A stretch of DNA of 64,000 bases from Rhabditophanes sp. KR3021. Taxonomy: Eukaryota; Nematoda; Chromadorea; Rhabditida; Alloionematidae. The position numbers and the translations under genes are program-made. Position 1 is the first letter of the stretch. Each line of letters starts with the position of its first letter. The notes beneath the pieces were generated by a model. It was not told the DNA's origin. It ran no database searches and saw only the letters and a list, made by a program, of their open reading frames with translations. Of this stretch, positions 11,957 through 24,600 are shown piece after piece. The stretch is taken from the NCBI GenBank assembly GCA_963281155.1, contig CAUJLY010000006.1:2170001-2234000 (forward strand), read 5' to 3'.

Positions 11957-13665
11957 AATTGAATAAACTCCTTTAACATCTATAAAAAATGATATGTTAA
12001 TATTAAGAAATGGAGTATCAAATGTATCGCAAACAATCAAAAAGGGTGTCCAATGATCACAGAAAAATACAAATAATGTAACGGTTATATAATGCTAGTT
12101 AACAATATTTTGAAAAAGGTCTGACTCAAATTAGTGGTATTTATATAGGAAGAAGGACATTTAATCATATAACCCACTATCAAGCTGTATTAAATAGCTG
12201 TACTAGTGACGATCTAGGTGTGTAGTTTTCCCCTATTGATTTGCATGGAACAATAAAAATTTATTACTCATACCATTTTATTACCAGCAATCATAGTAAT
12301 TATCAAAATTAATAAAAAATATCGAAAATAATATACAGGATTATTTTTTGTGCAAAAAAGAATTGGTCAAATCAACTAACAACTAACTATGTCAATGACA
12401 GTCTCTGACGTTGTTAACTCAATTACAAAATTGTAGTCTATTATTTTAATATTGACAGCTAACGATCAAGAGTTATACAGACTTTTTATTTCATAAAATA
12501 AGTGACATAAAAATACAACAATTTAATATGGACTCCAAATATTAGGTACCATGAAGACATATTTGTCCAAGGAAGTTGCATAATTAATGCTAAATGTGTA
12601 TAAATGCATATAAATTGTAGATAGATCAAGGAAAAGGCATTGGTGTGATGATGTGTTTAAATATAGATTTGTTAGTAAGCATCTGGTGTGTGATAAATAC
12701 AAGCAACAAATAAACATACGCGTACAATAAATAGGTACAAGAGGTACAAGAACAAAAAAAGAGGGTTATCATAAACGAAGAGCTTCAAACAAATGTATGT
12801 AGTAAATACAAAAAAGAATCATCACAGTCATTTAAAAGTTGAGTGACCACGACACTTTGCGCATTCCTCTACTCAACGCCAATCTAATCCTACACACTTT
12901 TATTGAGCGGTTAGAATTTGATTATTGGCGGTTAATCAAAGCATATCTCAACCTTAGTTGGTGTTAATGGTTCGACCTCGTTTTTATCTATCTATTTTAT
13001 AGTGAATTCGTTTGGAAATAATGCTTTGTTTACATTGTTTAGTTGCCCATGATAACTCTCACATAATTTGGTTTCAATTTTTGTACTAAATGCAGATTAA
13101 AAAGAACGATCAATCATAAGAGCGAATATTTGGACGATTTCTTAAAAAAACACTTGTTTCATTAAATATTATAAATCAAGATTAAAATATTTGTTTGGTG
13201 ACTTTTTATTTGCATTAATATTTGAAAGTATTGTGACATAATTAAATTCTGTTTATCGGATCAAAAATGAATTGATACCAGATAAGCATTTTAAATATGA
13301 CTAAGTATTGTTTATTAGACCACATTATTTTGTAATAACAATTTGGGAAAGTTTCATACCAATTTACTTCGAAATTACCAACATTATTTTGAATGGTCCA
13401 TTAATTATAGACAAAATTATCAAAATATGTGCTACATAATGTTTTTGAAATAAAATTTAATGGTTCCAAGTTTATAAATAAATAAACTTGTTTTCAAACG
13501 TTACAGACAACAATAAGCTAAAATTCATTTAGCATTTTATTTTTACAAGCAAATTTATTATTGTAATATTTGTTATTTGGAGGAAAAATCAAAAGAAGTC
13601 AACATATTACATAAAGATAAATTAACAATAATCAACTATTTCAAATTCTACCTAGCACCGTCACC
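11957..13665. other. Intergenic, nothing recognised
   Basis: AT-rich DNA upstream of myosin XVIII. It should hold that gene's promoter and any 5' exon. No coding segment, RNA gene or repeat was recognised between here and the pseudogene-like remnant. Confidence 0.4.
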
Positions 13666-14150
13666 TCATTGAGATGTCTCAAGTTTAATTTCATTGTCTT
13701 CCTCAAGGAAGTTAATGTCTTTCACGTTTTGAATATTTTGCAACTCCTCAAAGAATTGAAGACATTGTTTAAGGACACTGTTTATATAGATTCTAAGTAT
13801 GTTACTTCATCTAAAGTTTTTTGATGAGGCGTCATATATTCCTCTAACTTTTCAGATTTAAATGAATAAATACAATTGGAAAAGTCTCTTCCCAAAAACA
13901 TGATAAGATTCTCAAAGAACATGCTCATGATAATCTTTGGCACTAATACATACAAGGTATTTCCAACACTTTTAAAATTACAATAAAATTTATTTAAAAA
14001 TTATTAGCAAACTTCATTTTTTATGAGTTGTAGGATGAATCCAAGTGGTAATAAACATGTGTACTACTTATGTAATTTATGATCATTTGATTAATCGTAA
14101 AATTGAATTTCATATCTGCTCCCAATTTTTCAGGGACTTCCATGCATTAT
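13666..14150 (-). pseudogene. Decayed coding remnant, family unknown
   Basis: On the minus strand a protein-like frame runs through about 13980-13800 (...GNTLYVLVPKIIMSMFFE..., ...KSEKLEEYMTPHQKTLDE). It then continues, after a one-base frame change near 13780-13805, as ...INSVLKQCLQFFEEL and ...DINFLEEDNEIKLETSQ to a TGA at 13666-13668. A further open piece of about 38 codons lies upstream at about 14030-14146 (contains VPEKLGADMKFNF). I found no splice combination that repairs both breaks in frame. The composition is helical and protein-like rather than random AT-rich frame. A short gene with sequence errors is the alternative to a pseudogene. The family is not recognised. Confidence 0.35.
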
Positions 14151-14274
14151 TCGAGGACAACAATGGCTAATAAGAAAAGGATAGAAATGACAATTTATTA
14201 ATAAAAAATAAGTAAGCTATAAATAATTAAGCACATTAAAATATAAAAGAAACAACAACCATAGATATATAAAT

Positions 14275-16576
14275 TTAGACATGCTGCTGATTGAGAGTGA
14301 TCAAAAGATCACGTTTCGTAGAGTTATCCAAATATGCATCGTTAACGTTCATTTTCCTTAAACATTGATTAAGACGGATCATTTGGTATTCAGAGTTAAA
14401 GTAGGAAGTGCTACAAGGGATGGATATGTATTTTTGAGCCATTATGTACAAAGAAGGCAATTCGATTTTGTTTTTCTCCCAAAAACTGTTAAGAGAGGTT
14501 GAATTTGTAGTTGTGACAGCTTTCATTTTGTAAAGTTCAATTTCCGGATTTTTGGGAGTAAACTCATAACTTTGAAATGTTAAGCAGTCAGCGATTTCTT
14601 CTTTTCGCTTTTCATTTGCATTATGTTTCTTTGGAAATTTGGATAGAACAGATTGTTCGAAAAGTTGCCAATGTTTTTGCTCAACAAAATTCTTGTAATA
14701 GTTTCTTGGATCCAAAAATGTTGCAACCTGGACAGCTTTGATGTTTAGGTAATAATTATTAAACGAATCCAACTCGGTTACAAAAGAACATAGAATTTGA
14801 CTCAAGCATCTTTTAATATTCACATCAAAACTAGAGAATAAAACTCCACTACTCCATGTTGAATTGTTTCGTTTATTTGTCAAACCTCCACCAACACAAC
14901 TATATTCTTGAATCTTTTCCGTCATTTCGATGCTTGTTTCCAGATTAAATTCAACATCATTCATTCTTTTCTTAGTAGCAGCAATAAAACGTAATAAATT
15001 TGAAATTGAATTATCATTGTTCTTAATTCTATTAGGCAAAAAGTTGAAAGAATCAAATATTTGAATTAATCCAATAAGAAATTGTCTTTCTTTGTCCTTA
15101 AAATCAAAAGATCGTTTGTCACCATTTTTATCCTTTTCAAATTTAGCCAACATGGACATTTCAGAATAAACAGTTTGTAATATGAATAATGTTGAGACGA
15201 AATGTAGAGGAACTTTTTTATCAAAGCATCCAATTTTCGTCGGGTATTTGCTGTCCAATATTCGTTTGATTTTAGATTCTGTGTTGAATGCTACAATAAT
15301 ACTATGGCATTTGTCGACTATATACTCCAACTCAGGAATTTCTTTTATCAATTTCGATAATAAGTTGCTTGTTTTAATAAACAAACGCTTGCCTGCACAT
15401 TCGATTATATCATTAGGCAAAGGTACCGGTTTTAGGACATTAGGATTCGAAGTGAGTTTGGTAACTATTTTTTGATCATTACAAATAATACAATAGTCTA
15501 TGTCAATCATGGAATCTTCCGCAACAAAATTGTAAACAATATTTGAAATACTTTGGGTACCATCAATTTGAATCAAATCGGCACATATTTGCTTAGCTTT
15601 AAAGTCTTCCAAATAAGTCAAAGATACATTTACTAATTCCGGTAAAAAACTTCCAATTTTGCTTAAACAAACTGTGAAACTTTTCTAAAAATATTATTAA
15701 TTTGTTTAAAAGTGTATGACTTACTCCAACCAATTGACTTTTGATACTTGTCAACATTTCTTGATAGATCTCATTATATAATCCACTAATTGTTTTTGGA
15801 GATGCCAATTTGAAATTTGGATTGAGATATGCGGCGAAATTCCGAGCAACCGGATTTGTAAAAAATTCTTTCAAATTGGAATTGCTACTTCCTAAATTTG
15901 CCAAAATCTTATTTGCAACTTCTTCAGAAAAAGGATTTAAATCGTGAGAGAGTGAATTCTCCGAAACTTCTGTATGTATTACTTCATCATCAATTGTAGA
16001 CGCAACAGACATATTATTGGACATAGAGGACATATTATTGGTGATAGCGATGTTATTGGAAACAGCTGAGATATTATTGGTTATTGCAGCGGTATTATTG
16101 GACACAATTAAAGGTACCCCAATTTCATTATTGTTTTCAAAAGCATGTGCAGCGTTTTCTTGCCTGACGAAACGATGTCCATTAATTATCTTAATAGGAA
16201 CATTTAGTGCAGCATTAATATGAGCAATTGAATTCGCTAAATTTTGATTTGCATTGCATTGTTGATGATGATTATTTAATACCCTAAACGCTAACGTGTT
16301 ATTGATGCAACTAAAGATCCTGAAATCACACATATTGCAACACCAAAAAAAGCCATCCTCAGTTCTGTCTTCTACTCTGAAATTTTTTCCAATCCTTGTT
16401 ACGCTACGTATTTTCGGAAGAAATGATTTATTCTTGCGTGAATTGTTACACAACAATCTTTCCTTATATTTGCTGAGTTGTTTTTCTAGTTGAAGTTGCG
16501 TGGTTATTCTAGGGTGAGATTTAGAGGCGGAGTTGCTATTGTCCTGGAAATTCCGCTTATTCCTCGGCATTTCCAT
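14275..16576 (-). CDS. hAT-superfamily transposase-derived protein (BED-like finger)
   Basis: Two exons, 16576-15725 and 15684-14275, joined in phase 0 across a 40-bp intron, give about 753 aa with no internal stop. N-terminal basic region, then a BED-like finger (WCCNMCDF...HHQQC, about residues 75-105). An Asn/Ser-rich stretch with short imperfect repeats (NNMSSMSNN type) lies at about 155-195. The C-terminal half carries hAT landmarks: ATFLDPRNYYKNF, SFWEKNKIELPSLYIMAQKY and the dimerisation motif YISIPCSTSYFNSEY. The catalytic core is poorly conserved: the usual DxW start and the central TDNAxN block are not evident, and the C..H..L block reads ECAGKRLF. No terminal inverted repeats or 8-bp target duplication were found. 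It is either an old transposon copy or a domesticated host gene; the intact spliced frame favours the latter, by inference. Confidence 0.75.
16011..16105 (-). repeat. Short imperfect repeats inside the hAT-derived gene
   Basis: The plus strand shows recurring ttattgg-containing units spaced about 18-30 bases apart (ttattggacatagaggac, ttattggtgatagcg, ttattggaaacagctg, ttattggttattg). They encode the repeated Asn-Asn-hydrophobic-Ser units of the protein. Such low-complexity expansion is typical of linker regions. Confidence 0.6.
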
Positions 16577-19500
16577 GGCAGCAGTAACGTGTTGACTAAG
16601 AATAATAAATGGTATGATTATGAAGATTAAATAAACATAAACGAGAAAAATGAGTATACGATGGAAATGTTTTAACGTCCATGCAAATCGTACCTAAATC
16701 ATCTATAACAAAAACCATATTACAACAGCTATGATATTACACTGGTTGATTTAAAAGAGAAAGATTATACATTCAACTCATAAGTTGGGATATATGGGAA
16801 CCAAATGAGGAGTTTCTTATATAACAAAAGAATATACCAGAATAAAAATGAAGAAGATGCTCTGTGATGCTCCGACAGCCTTAAGCACGATACTAAGCAA
16901 CGATACAAGACAAGCAATTAGACACACAGTTCAATCTAACACTCTTATAAATCTTTAGCAATAATATATATTACAAATGCAAATCATCAGTAAGGAACAA
17001 AAACTCCAACAAGATAGACTAGGTAAAGTAATTTACTCATGTCATTTTACCCCTTCATTCCTTTGACTCGGATCAAAGTCGGTTTACAGTCTTTAACGAT
17101 AATAAGCTTCTATAGCTGTTTTAACAAATGCCAATTACGATTAATTCACACTTATGTCAGATTTGTTAACCAAAGCGTTTAATTAAAATAAGGCAATGTT
17201 TATCAATAGAAGAGAGTTTACATTGTGAACATGAATTCGCAGAATCTTGTCAAATAATTAAAAAAGCGTATATTGATTCAGTAAATAGAAACGTTATTTC
17301 CTAGTATGTACGAAGATATCTTTTACATCAATAAAATGTAAGGCGCCAATATGGCAAAGCATTTGCCTAAATTTGAAATAATAAGATCTTGGTTTTTGTC
17401 AATAAAAATTTCATTTTTGAAAACATTTACAATAAAAACAAAATAATTTATTAAATAAAAGGCATATAGTTTAAGTTAAACGTATTTATATTATAAATTT
17501 GTGCCAAAGAATTGCCTAGATTATAACTGTATACATAGCTTGATCTACTCTTTATTAAAAACACAAACAATTATACATAAATATAAGGGATGGAATAAAT
17601 GAATACAACTTACATCAACATCTAGATCAAGCTTAAGCCAAATGAATGGATGTTCTCAATAGGCTAAAACATAATTAGCATGAGTTATTATTCCAGTTGT
17701 TACGTACACAACATGCGTTGAATGAGTGAGTTTCATATACATTATGCAACTCAAATACTTTCTCAACCAACAACATGTCTTAGCGCGATGGATTGTCGCT
17801 TTCATTTGAACATCAATTGTGCTTAGTAAAACCTTATTGTGGTTCAAGGCATTACATATATCTCCGTTGCATCCATTGACAGTTCCCGGGTCAAAAGAAC
17901 TTTAATAACTACACACCTCCACGTCATCTTTTGCATACGTTAAACATGAAAGTAACTTACATGTAGTTACCATCTTTTGACACCAATTAAACATCTGTTG
18001 TATGCCCGAATCGTAGAACTGTTCATTTTTTGTATCAATGAATAAGAATATAATAAAAGGAAGAAGTAAACCGGGATGACTTACGTGGACCACTGAGAAA
18101 CTTCAATTTAATCAATGAATCTTTTCTCAATAAATGACTTAAATAAATAAGTATCTAATTTAAACGCACGTGAATATCATTGATGCTCTTAATGATAATT
18201 GATATATTCAGTTCTTAATTGCTACAAATAAAAAATGGCTAGCATGATTTGAGATGTTCTTTTTCATCTATTCCATTGATATTATGTATGTATTTGGCAA
18301 ATGCTAATATTTACAATTTATCACTTACAAAGGTTACATTCAAAATTACAATGTATATTGTTATGAAATTACCAATAATTTAAAAGTAAATTTTTATCTT
18401 GATCTCAAGCCATATTAATAATTTCATATAACTTTTATATTAAAGTTTATTTAGGGTTTACAAGAACTAGTATTTGGAATAAAATGTCTTCATTTAAAAA
18501 ATACGCATTCAAAGAAACTGAATCTTTGAATTAAACTGAATATCTTGATAATACATAAAACAATGAAATTTGTTTTGTTTTGTATTTTTATTAAATTAGT
18601 TAAGATTTAAAACAGTCTATTTTAAAATCAATTTTCTTTGTAGTTGCAATAATTTCAATATTTTAAATAAGAGTTTACTTTGAATAAATGTAATTTGACT
18701 TTAAATAAAATCCTTTTTTGTGGAAAATCACGTTATAACTGATAGTTCAATTCAATTTAATAATTATGTGTAAAGCAGGACTTTAAAAAATATTCGCAAT
18801 CTTTACCCAGAAACTGATCAAACAAAAAGGTGCAAGAAACCCATAAGAAGACATTACCACTCACACGTTAAGAGTATATATTAGCCATATTTGTGTACTA
18901 CAATGTAAATATGAGCATTTTTAATAGTTTTCCTTTAATATTCCAACCTTCATGTGACAAATTGGCTTTATCTTTGCTCTAAGTTTTTATTTAACTTTGA
19001 TTGGCCATTTGCTCATCACTTATACACACATTCTACAACATACTCATATCATATATTACATTTCCTTCAATATTGTACATTACAAATATTTTTCAGTAAA
19101 TCTATTTATATACCATCACTCTTCCCAAACCTCTCTTCTCTCCCAACCATCTTTTTATAAATCACAAAGTTATTTTCAAAACTTTCTTTTACTGATCACA
19201 AATCCAAGGCACACTCAGCACAATAAACGATACTATAACACAAAATCAACCAGACTTAATTCTGTCTTTCCAAGTTGAACAGATATCGTGTCTGGCAAGT
19301 AGAAAATTTAAATAATCTGCCCGACGATTACTTCACCACATTTAAAAAGATTGCTAGGCTAAAAGGTTACTTTAATTTTTATTATATTTTAATTGACTTT
19401 CCAACTTTAATTATGCTCTTCTCACTGTTAATTAATACACTGCATACCTCTCATTTGCCTTTTTTCAAAAAGGCTTTTGCTAGTGATTAGTTGTTTCATA

Positions 19501-21420
19501 GTATTTTTATTAACAAAATTACATAATATCATTTTACAATCATTTCTGTATTTCTTCTATATCTTTTCCATTCATACTCCACAATAACAAGCTTCCTCTA
19601 CTTTTAAACTAAATAAAACACATCTCCACTGATCTTCTTCCATTCAAATATTTCCACCAAAAACAATCATCTCTTTTTTAAATAATTAATCGCTCTTTCT
19701 GATCAACGTTTTTCGGTCTATCGTAAGTGTAATAGAGTATACACTACTACTAGTACCATCTTTAACCAAAATTATGCCTGAACAGACGTTACTAAACAGT
19801 GCACTAACACTCCAAATAAATCTAAAACGAATAAAAAATCTGTCAAAGGCAAAAAATCAGATGCAAGTTGCGGGCCAGATCTTTTATATAAAATAATTGA
19901 AAACGATACCACACTATATGACACGATATGCTTTGTATGTAGCGCAATCTAATGGCGATCGGTTGACACATTCTTCGCCTAAACTTTAAATCACTCCTAA
20001 ATAAGTATGACACATTTATAATCTTAAGAATTGGATTGCTTCTTCTTTTCAATCACAACTATTTTTACCAACTTTTTGTTAGAATAGCAAAAGTTAAAAG
20101 CTAATAACAGATTATGTTATATAATAGAAATATGAATTGTTTTATAGCAATATATTATTACGTTTATTTTCCACATTATTCACTATCTTACTTTAACTTT
20201 TAAAACCGTTACAACCTTGCTAAGTTAATATTAGAATAAGCATGAGAATATTCAAAGAATAAATTACATATGCGGTTAAGATGTCGTTAGATGATTACTA
20301 CATTAAATTTGAAACATTGTCGCCACTTGCTTTTTGTCTGTGACTTTTTACCTTTATTAGATCATGTCAAAAAGGTAGAGCATTCACAACCATTTACAAT
20401 ACTTTAAATATACAATATATAAAACCCTTTTCTTCAACTAAAGTTAATTCATTATTATTTGCAAAATATATATCCTTATCACCACAGCTATTCATAAAGT
20501 GCTTGTTGTTTTTTATTTGTTTTACACTTTTATCTTAACAAATCGTAGAAAATTGAATGCCTCTAATTAATTATCTTTTAGATTTGATTTAAGTGTACTA
20601 TGATATACTTAACATAGTTTCATTTCACTTAGCTCATAATTAAGTTAATGCATTTATTTGTTAGAGATCATTTGTTAAAAAATGTAGTTGTGTGCAATTC
20701 ACCATTTTTTGACCCTTTTTGATAAGAAGGAGCCATTTCATTAATCATTAACAAATGGACGCTTGGTGGCCAAATATGTTTTAAAAATACTTAAATCATC
20801 CAATCTACAAGACATACCTTACAATCAACGCATTTAAAATATACCTTACACTCGAAATATTCAAAACTTACTTTACAATCTCCTAAAAATAGAGCAATTT
20901 ATTTTTGTATCTTCACCATCCTTGCTTGTCCCCATGCTTTTCACTACATTGTCAGAGGTCATTTTGTCCAAAAAAAGCAAAAGAAATTACCCTTTCTTAT
21001 CAGTGTAAATATCTCTTTACATTAAACAACTATATTCCATTAACTATATCAGTTTCATCAAATTATTTGCTGCTCAATCATAAACTTTTCGTTTTATTCT
21101 TCTTTCTTGTTGTGTACCACACCAAAAAAAGATGGCGCAGTCAACAAAAAAGGTACTGTGATAAATGAAACTATCTATATGCATACCGCAACTACCTTCT
21201 CGGTTTGATAACCATCTTCATTCTATTTTTTAGGACATTATTTATTTACTCATACAACCACAAAAATCATATTAAAAAATAATTATTCATACATTTCATT
21301 TTACAATCTTCATATTAATACCATCTTCCCAACCAACTCCCTTCTTCTAATTCAATTTTTGACTTCTCGTACATTTAACCTTGCCTAACACAACCTTAAT
21401 ACCTCTCTGCAATCTACTTT
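16577..21420. other. Long intergenic region, mostly featureless
   Basis: About 4.8 kb between the minus-strand hAT-derived gene and laminin beta. Two weak protein-like patches are described under findings (about 17640-18095 minus, and about 19775-19950 plus), but neither gives a defensible gene. From about 18.9 kb on, the plus strand is visibly pyrimidine-rich (for example 19100-19160 and 21320-21360), matching the sense strand of the gene downstream. An imperfect roughly 28-30-bp repeat with the theme CTTACAATC/CTTACACTC occurs at 20816-20882. Confidence 0.4.
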
Positions 21421-21528
21421 TTACAAGAGTTGGTCAATGCTACTGTTGGCCCATTCGGATGTTGTCATGGTCTCAGTTTATGTTGAAGATATAACCGCCT
21501 TGCTTTTATCTGGTGGTTTGATCTGAGG
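21421..21528 (+). promoter_or_regulatory. Probable non-coding first exon of laminin beta
   Basis: A less AT-rich block immediately upstream of laminin beta ends in a donor (GATCTGAG|GTAGGA). An acceptor (TTTTGATTGTAG) follows at 21604, 13 bases before the ATG. This fits a 5'-UTR exon and a 76-bp intron. The acceptor could equally be a spliced-leader addition site. Confidence 0.35.
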
Positions 21529-21617
21529 TAGGAGATGTAATAAAACGTGTCATTTTGTATAACTTTTGCACACAACTTTACTAATATAACTTCTTTTGAT
21601 TGTAGTGTCTTTTAAAT

Positions 21618-24600
21618 ATGAAACCGTCAAGGTATCATACATTTTTGATACCTTTGCTATTGTTAGCACTTGTGGGTCTCACTGCAAGTGCTGCAGAATT
21701 AGAGGAAGAAGATCTCTGTATCGGTCATTCATGTTATCCAGCCACTGGAAATCTTTTAATCGGTCGCAAAAACCAAATTACCGCCACTTCCACGTGTGGT
21801 CTCAAGCAACGAGACCGTTTCTGCATCGTCTCAAATCTTGATGGAAACACCAGTTGTTATTACTGCGACTCCAGAAAAGATTGGAAACCTTACCCTGATT
21901 CCTCGAGACTTTCTCATAAAATTCAAAATATCGTAACTGAAAACCAATTAGATAGAACTAGAAATTGGTGGCAATCTGAAAATGGAGTACAAAATGTTTC
22001 AATCAGACTTGACTTAGAAGCTGAATTTAGATTTACTCATTTGATTATGACTTTCAAGACTTTTAGACCTGCTGCCATGTTTATTGAGAGATCTTCTGAT
22101 TTTGGAAGGACATGGTCAGTTTACAGGTATTTCGCCTATGACTGTGACCATAGTTTTCCGCATGTCAAGGAAGAAAGACCTAGAAATCACAATGATGTCA
22201 TTTGTACATCTGCCTACAGTGCCGTTTCTCCATCCAATGGTGGGGAGGTATGTCGAGATTGAATGTTTTTTAAACTTACATTTTTTGTTATTTTAGTTGG
22301 TTTATAAAGTAATCTCACCCCAAATTAAAACTGGTAATCCATACGCAGAGGACTTGACAAATTTACTCAAAATGACTAATCTCCGTATCAATTTCACCAA
22401 ACTCCATACTCTCGGAGATGATTTACTCGATTACAGGCCAGAAATTCACGACAAATACTATTACGCCTTGTACGAATTAGTTGTCAGAGGATCGTGTTCG
22501 TGTTACGGACATGCCCAAAGATGCATAGCGATAGGAGATGAAGGAGTAGGTTATGATTCAAGTGACATGGTTCATGGACGTTGCGAATGTACTCACAACA
22601 CAAAAGGCCTTAATGTAAGTGGAACTCCACACAAATAATCTCTTATATACCCATTTAGTGCGAAAAATGCGACGACTTTTTCAACGATTTACCATGGAGG
22701 CCTGCCATAGGAAATATGACTAATGAGTGTAGGCGTTGTGAATGCAACAATCATGCTTATGCATGTCATTTTGATAAAGCTGTTTATCAAGCTTCTGGTT
22801 TTGTTTCGGGTGGAGTTTGTGATTCTTGTCAACATAATACGATGGGAAAACATTGTGAACAGTGCAAGCCTTTCTTCTATAAGGATAAGAATCTTCCTAT
22901 CACGGACCATGGTGTTTGCCACGCTTGTCAGTGTGACAAGATTGGATCTTTAAATAATGGAATCTGTGAGTCTGAAGAAGATCCAGAAAGAAATTTGGTT
23001 GCTGGCAAATGCTATTGTAAGGAAAATGTTGATTCACCTAGGTGTGATAGATGTAAGAATGGTTTCTGGAATTTGGATAAGGAAGATCCTTTGGGATGTA
23101 AAGCTTGTACTTGCAACATCCTCGGGACTTACAATAATGAAGGATGTGACAAGGATAATGGTAAGTCTATTAAACAAATAACATCATTTCATGTAATCTT
23201 ATTCATATGTCAGGAGCTTGTAATTGTAAAAGATTAGTAACTGGAGAAAATTGTGATGAATGCTTAGAAGATCATTACGGTTTGTCTGAAGATATTAATG
23301 GGTGTAAGGCTTGTGATTGTGATATCGGGGGTTCATTAGATACTAAGTGTGACTCTGTTTCTGGCCAATGTAAATGCAGACCACACTTCAGTGGAAGACG
23401 ATGTGAAACAACAGATAGTTCATTCTATTGTGCTAACATCGATCATTATACTTATGAAGCTGAAAATGCTTTGACATCTGGAGTTGAATCCGAGCTTGAA
23501 CCAAGAGCCACCTCTAAATCAAATTACCACAAGACATGGTCTGGTACTGGCTTCATGAGAGTAAAGGAAGGTTCAAAACTGATCTTTGTTGCTGATGGAG
23601 TTGCCAAGAGCATGGACTACAGCGTCATCATCCGCTACGAAACAGAAAAAGAAAATTTAGGTTGGGAAAGGATCCAGGTTTTAGTGAAAAGGCCGGAATC
23701 AGTTGATCCATACGGCCCATGTTCGAATTCAAATCCAAATGACGACTTCCTCTACATCAATCTCCATCCCAATGGAAGATACGCCGAGGTAAGACCAAGT
23801 ATCTGCATGGAAGCTGGCAAGCCTTATGAGTTCACACTTGTTATCGGAGAAAGAAGAGTAAATTATCCAGATAGAAGTGCAACTCTTCTAATTGATTCAA
23901 TTTCACTCGTCCCCCCAACTAACCAATTCGAAATTTTCCAAGGAGAAGGTGTTAATGGGTTGAATGCTCGTAATTCGGATGAATATAATCGTTATCAATG
24001 TCGGTCCCAAGCCATATTACTTACTCCATTTGAGCAATTATCAGATCAATGTAAAAAGTACATTTGTCCAGTTGCTGCCATGCTTCTTGAAGCTGGGCAA
24101 CAATGTGACTGCGATGCTACTGGTTCAATCTCTGGTATTTGTAGATCTCAAGGCGGTCAATGTGAATGTAAACCAAATGTGGTTGGCCGTAGATGTGATC
24201 AATGTGCTGAAGGAACCTTTGGATTTGGCCCAGCTGGATGTATTCGTTGTGAATGCGACAGCGTAGGGTCTTTGAATAACTTCTGTCACAAACAAACTGG
24301 GCAGTGTTTATGCAGTGGAAATGGTATCACAGGCAGACAATGTAATCAATGTCACCCTGGGTTCTGGAAATTCCCCGAATGCCAAAGTTGTGAGTGTAAC
24401 GAACATGCTGCTGTGTGTGATCAAAAGTCTGGAGCTTGTATCGAATGTCGCGAACTAACAGACGGCCAAAATTGTGAAAGATGTTTGGCTGGCTATTACG
24501 GAGATCCAAGATTAACTGTTAACATTCCTTGTAAACCATGTAGATGCCCTTCTGGGCCCGGAAGTGGTTCTCAACATGCTGATTCATGCTTTGTTAGATC

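Noticed and set aside
12523..12717. 64-codon minus-strand open frame
   Set aside because: No signal of coding beyond openness; no splice partner.
14100..17300. Terminal inverted repeats bounding the hAT-derived gene
   Set aside because: No convincing inverted pair or 8-bp target duplication could be seen on either side.
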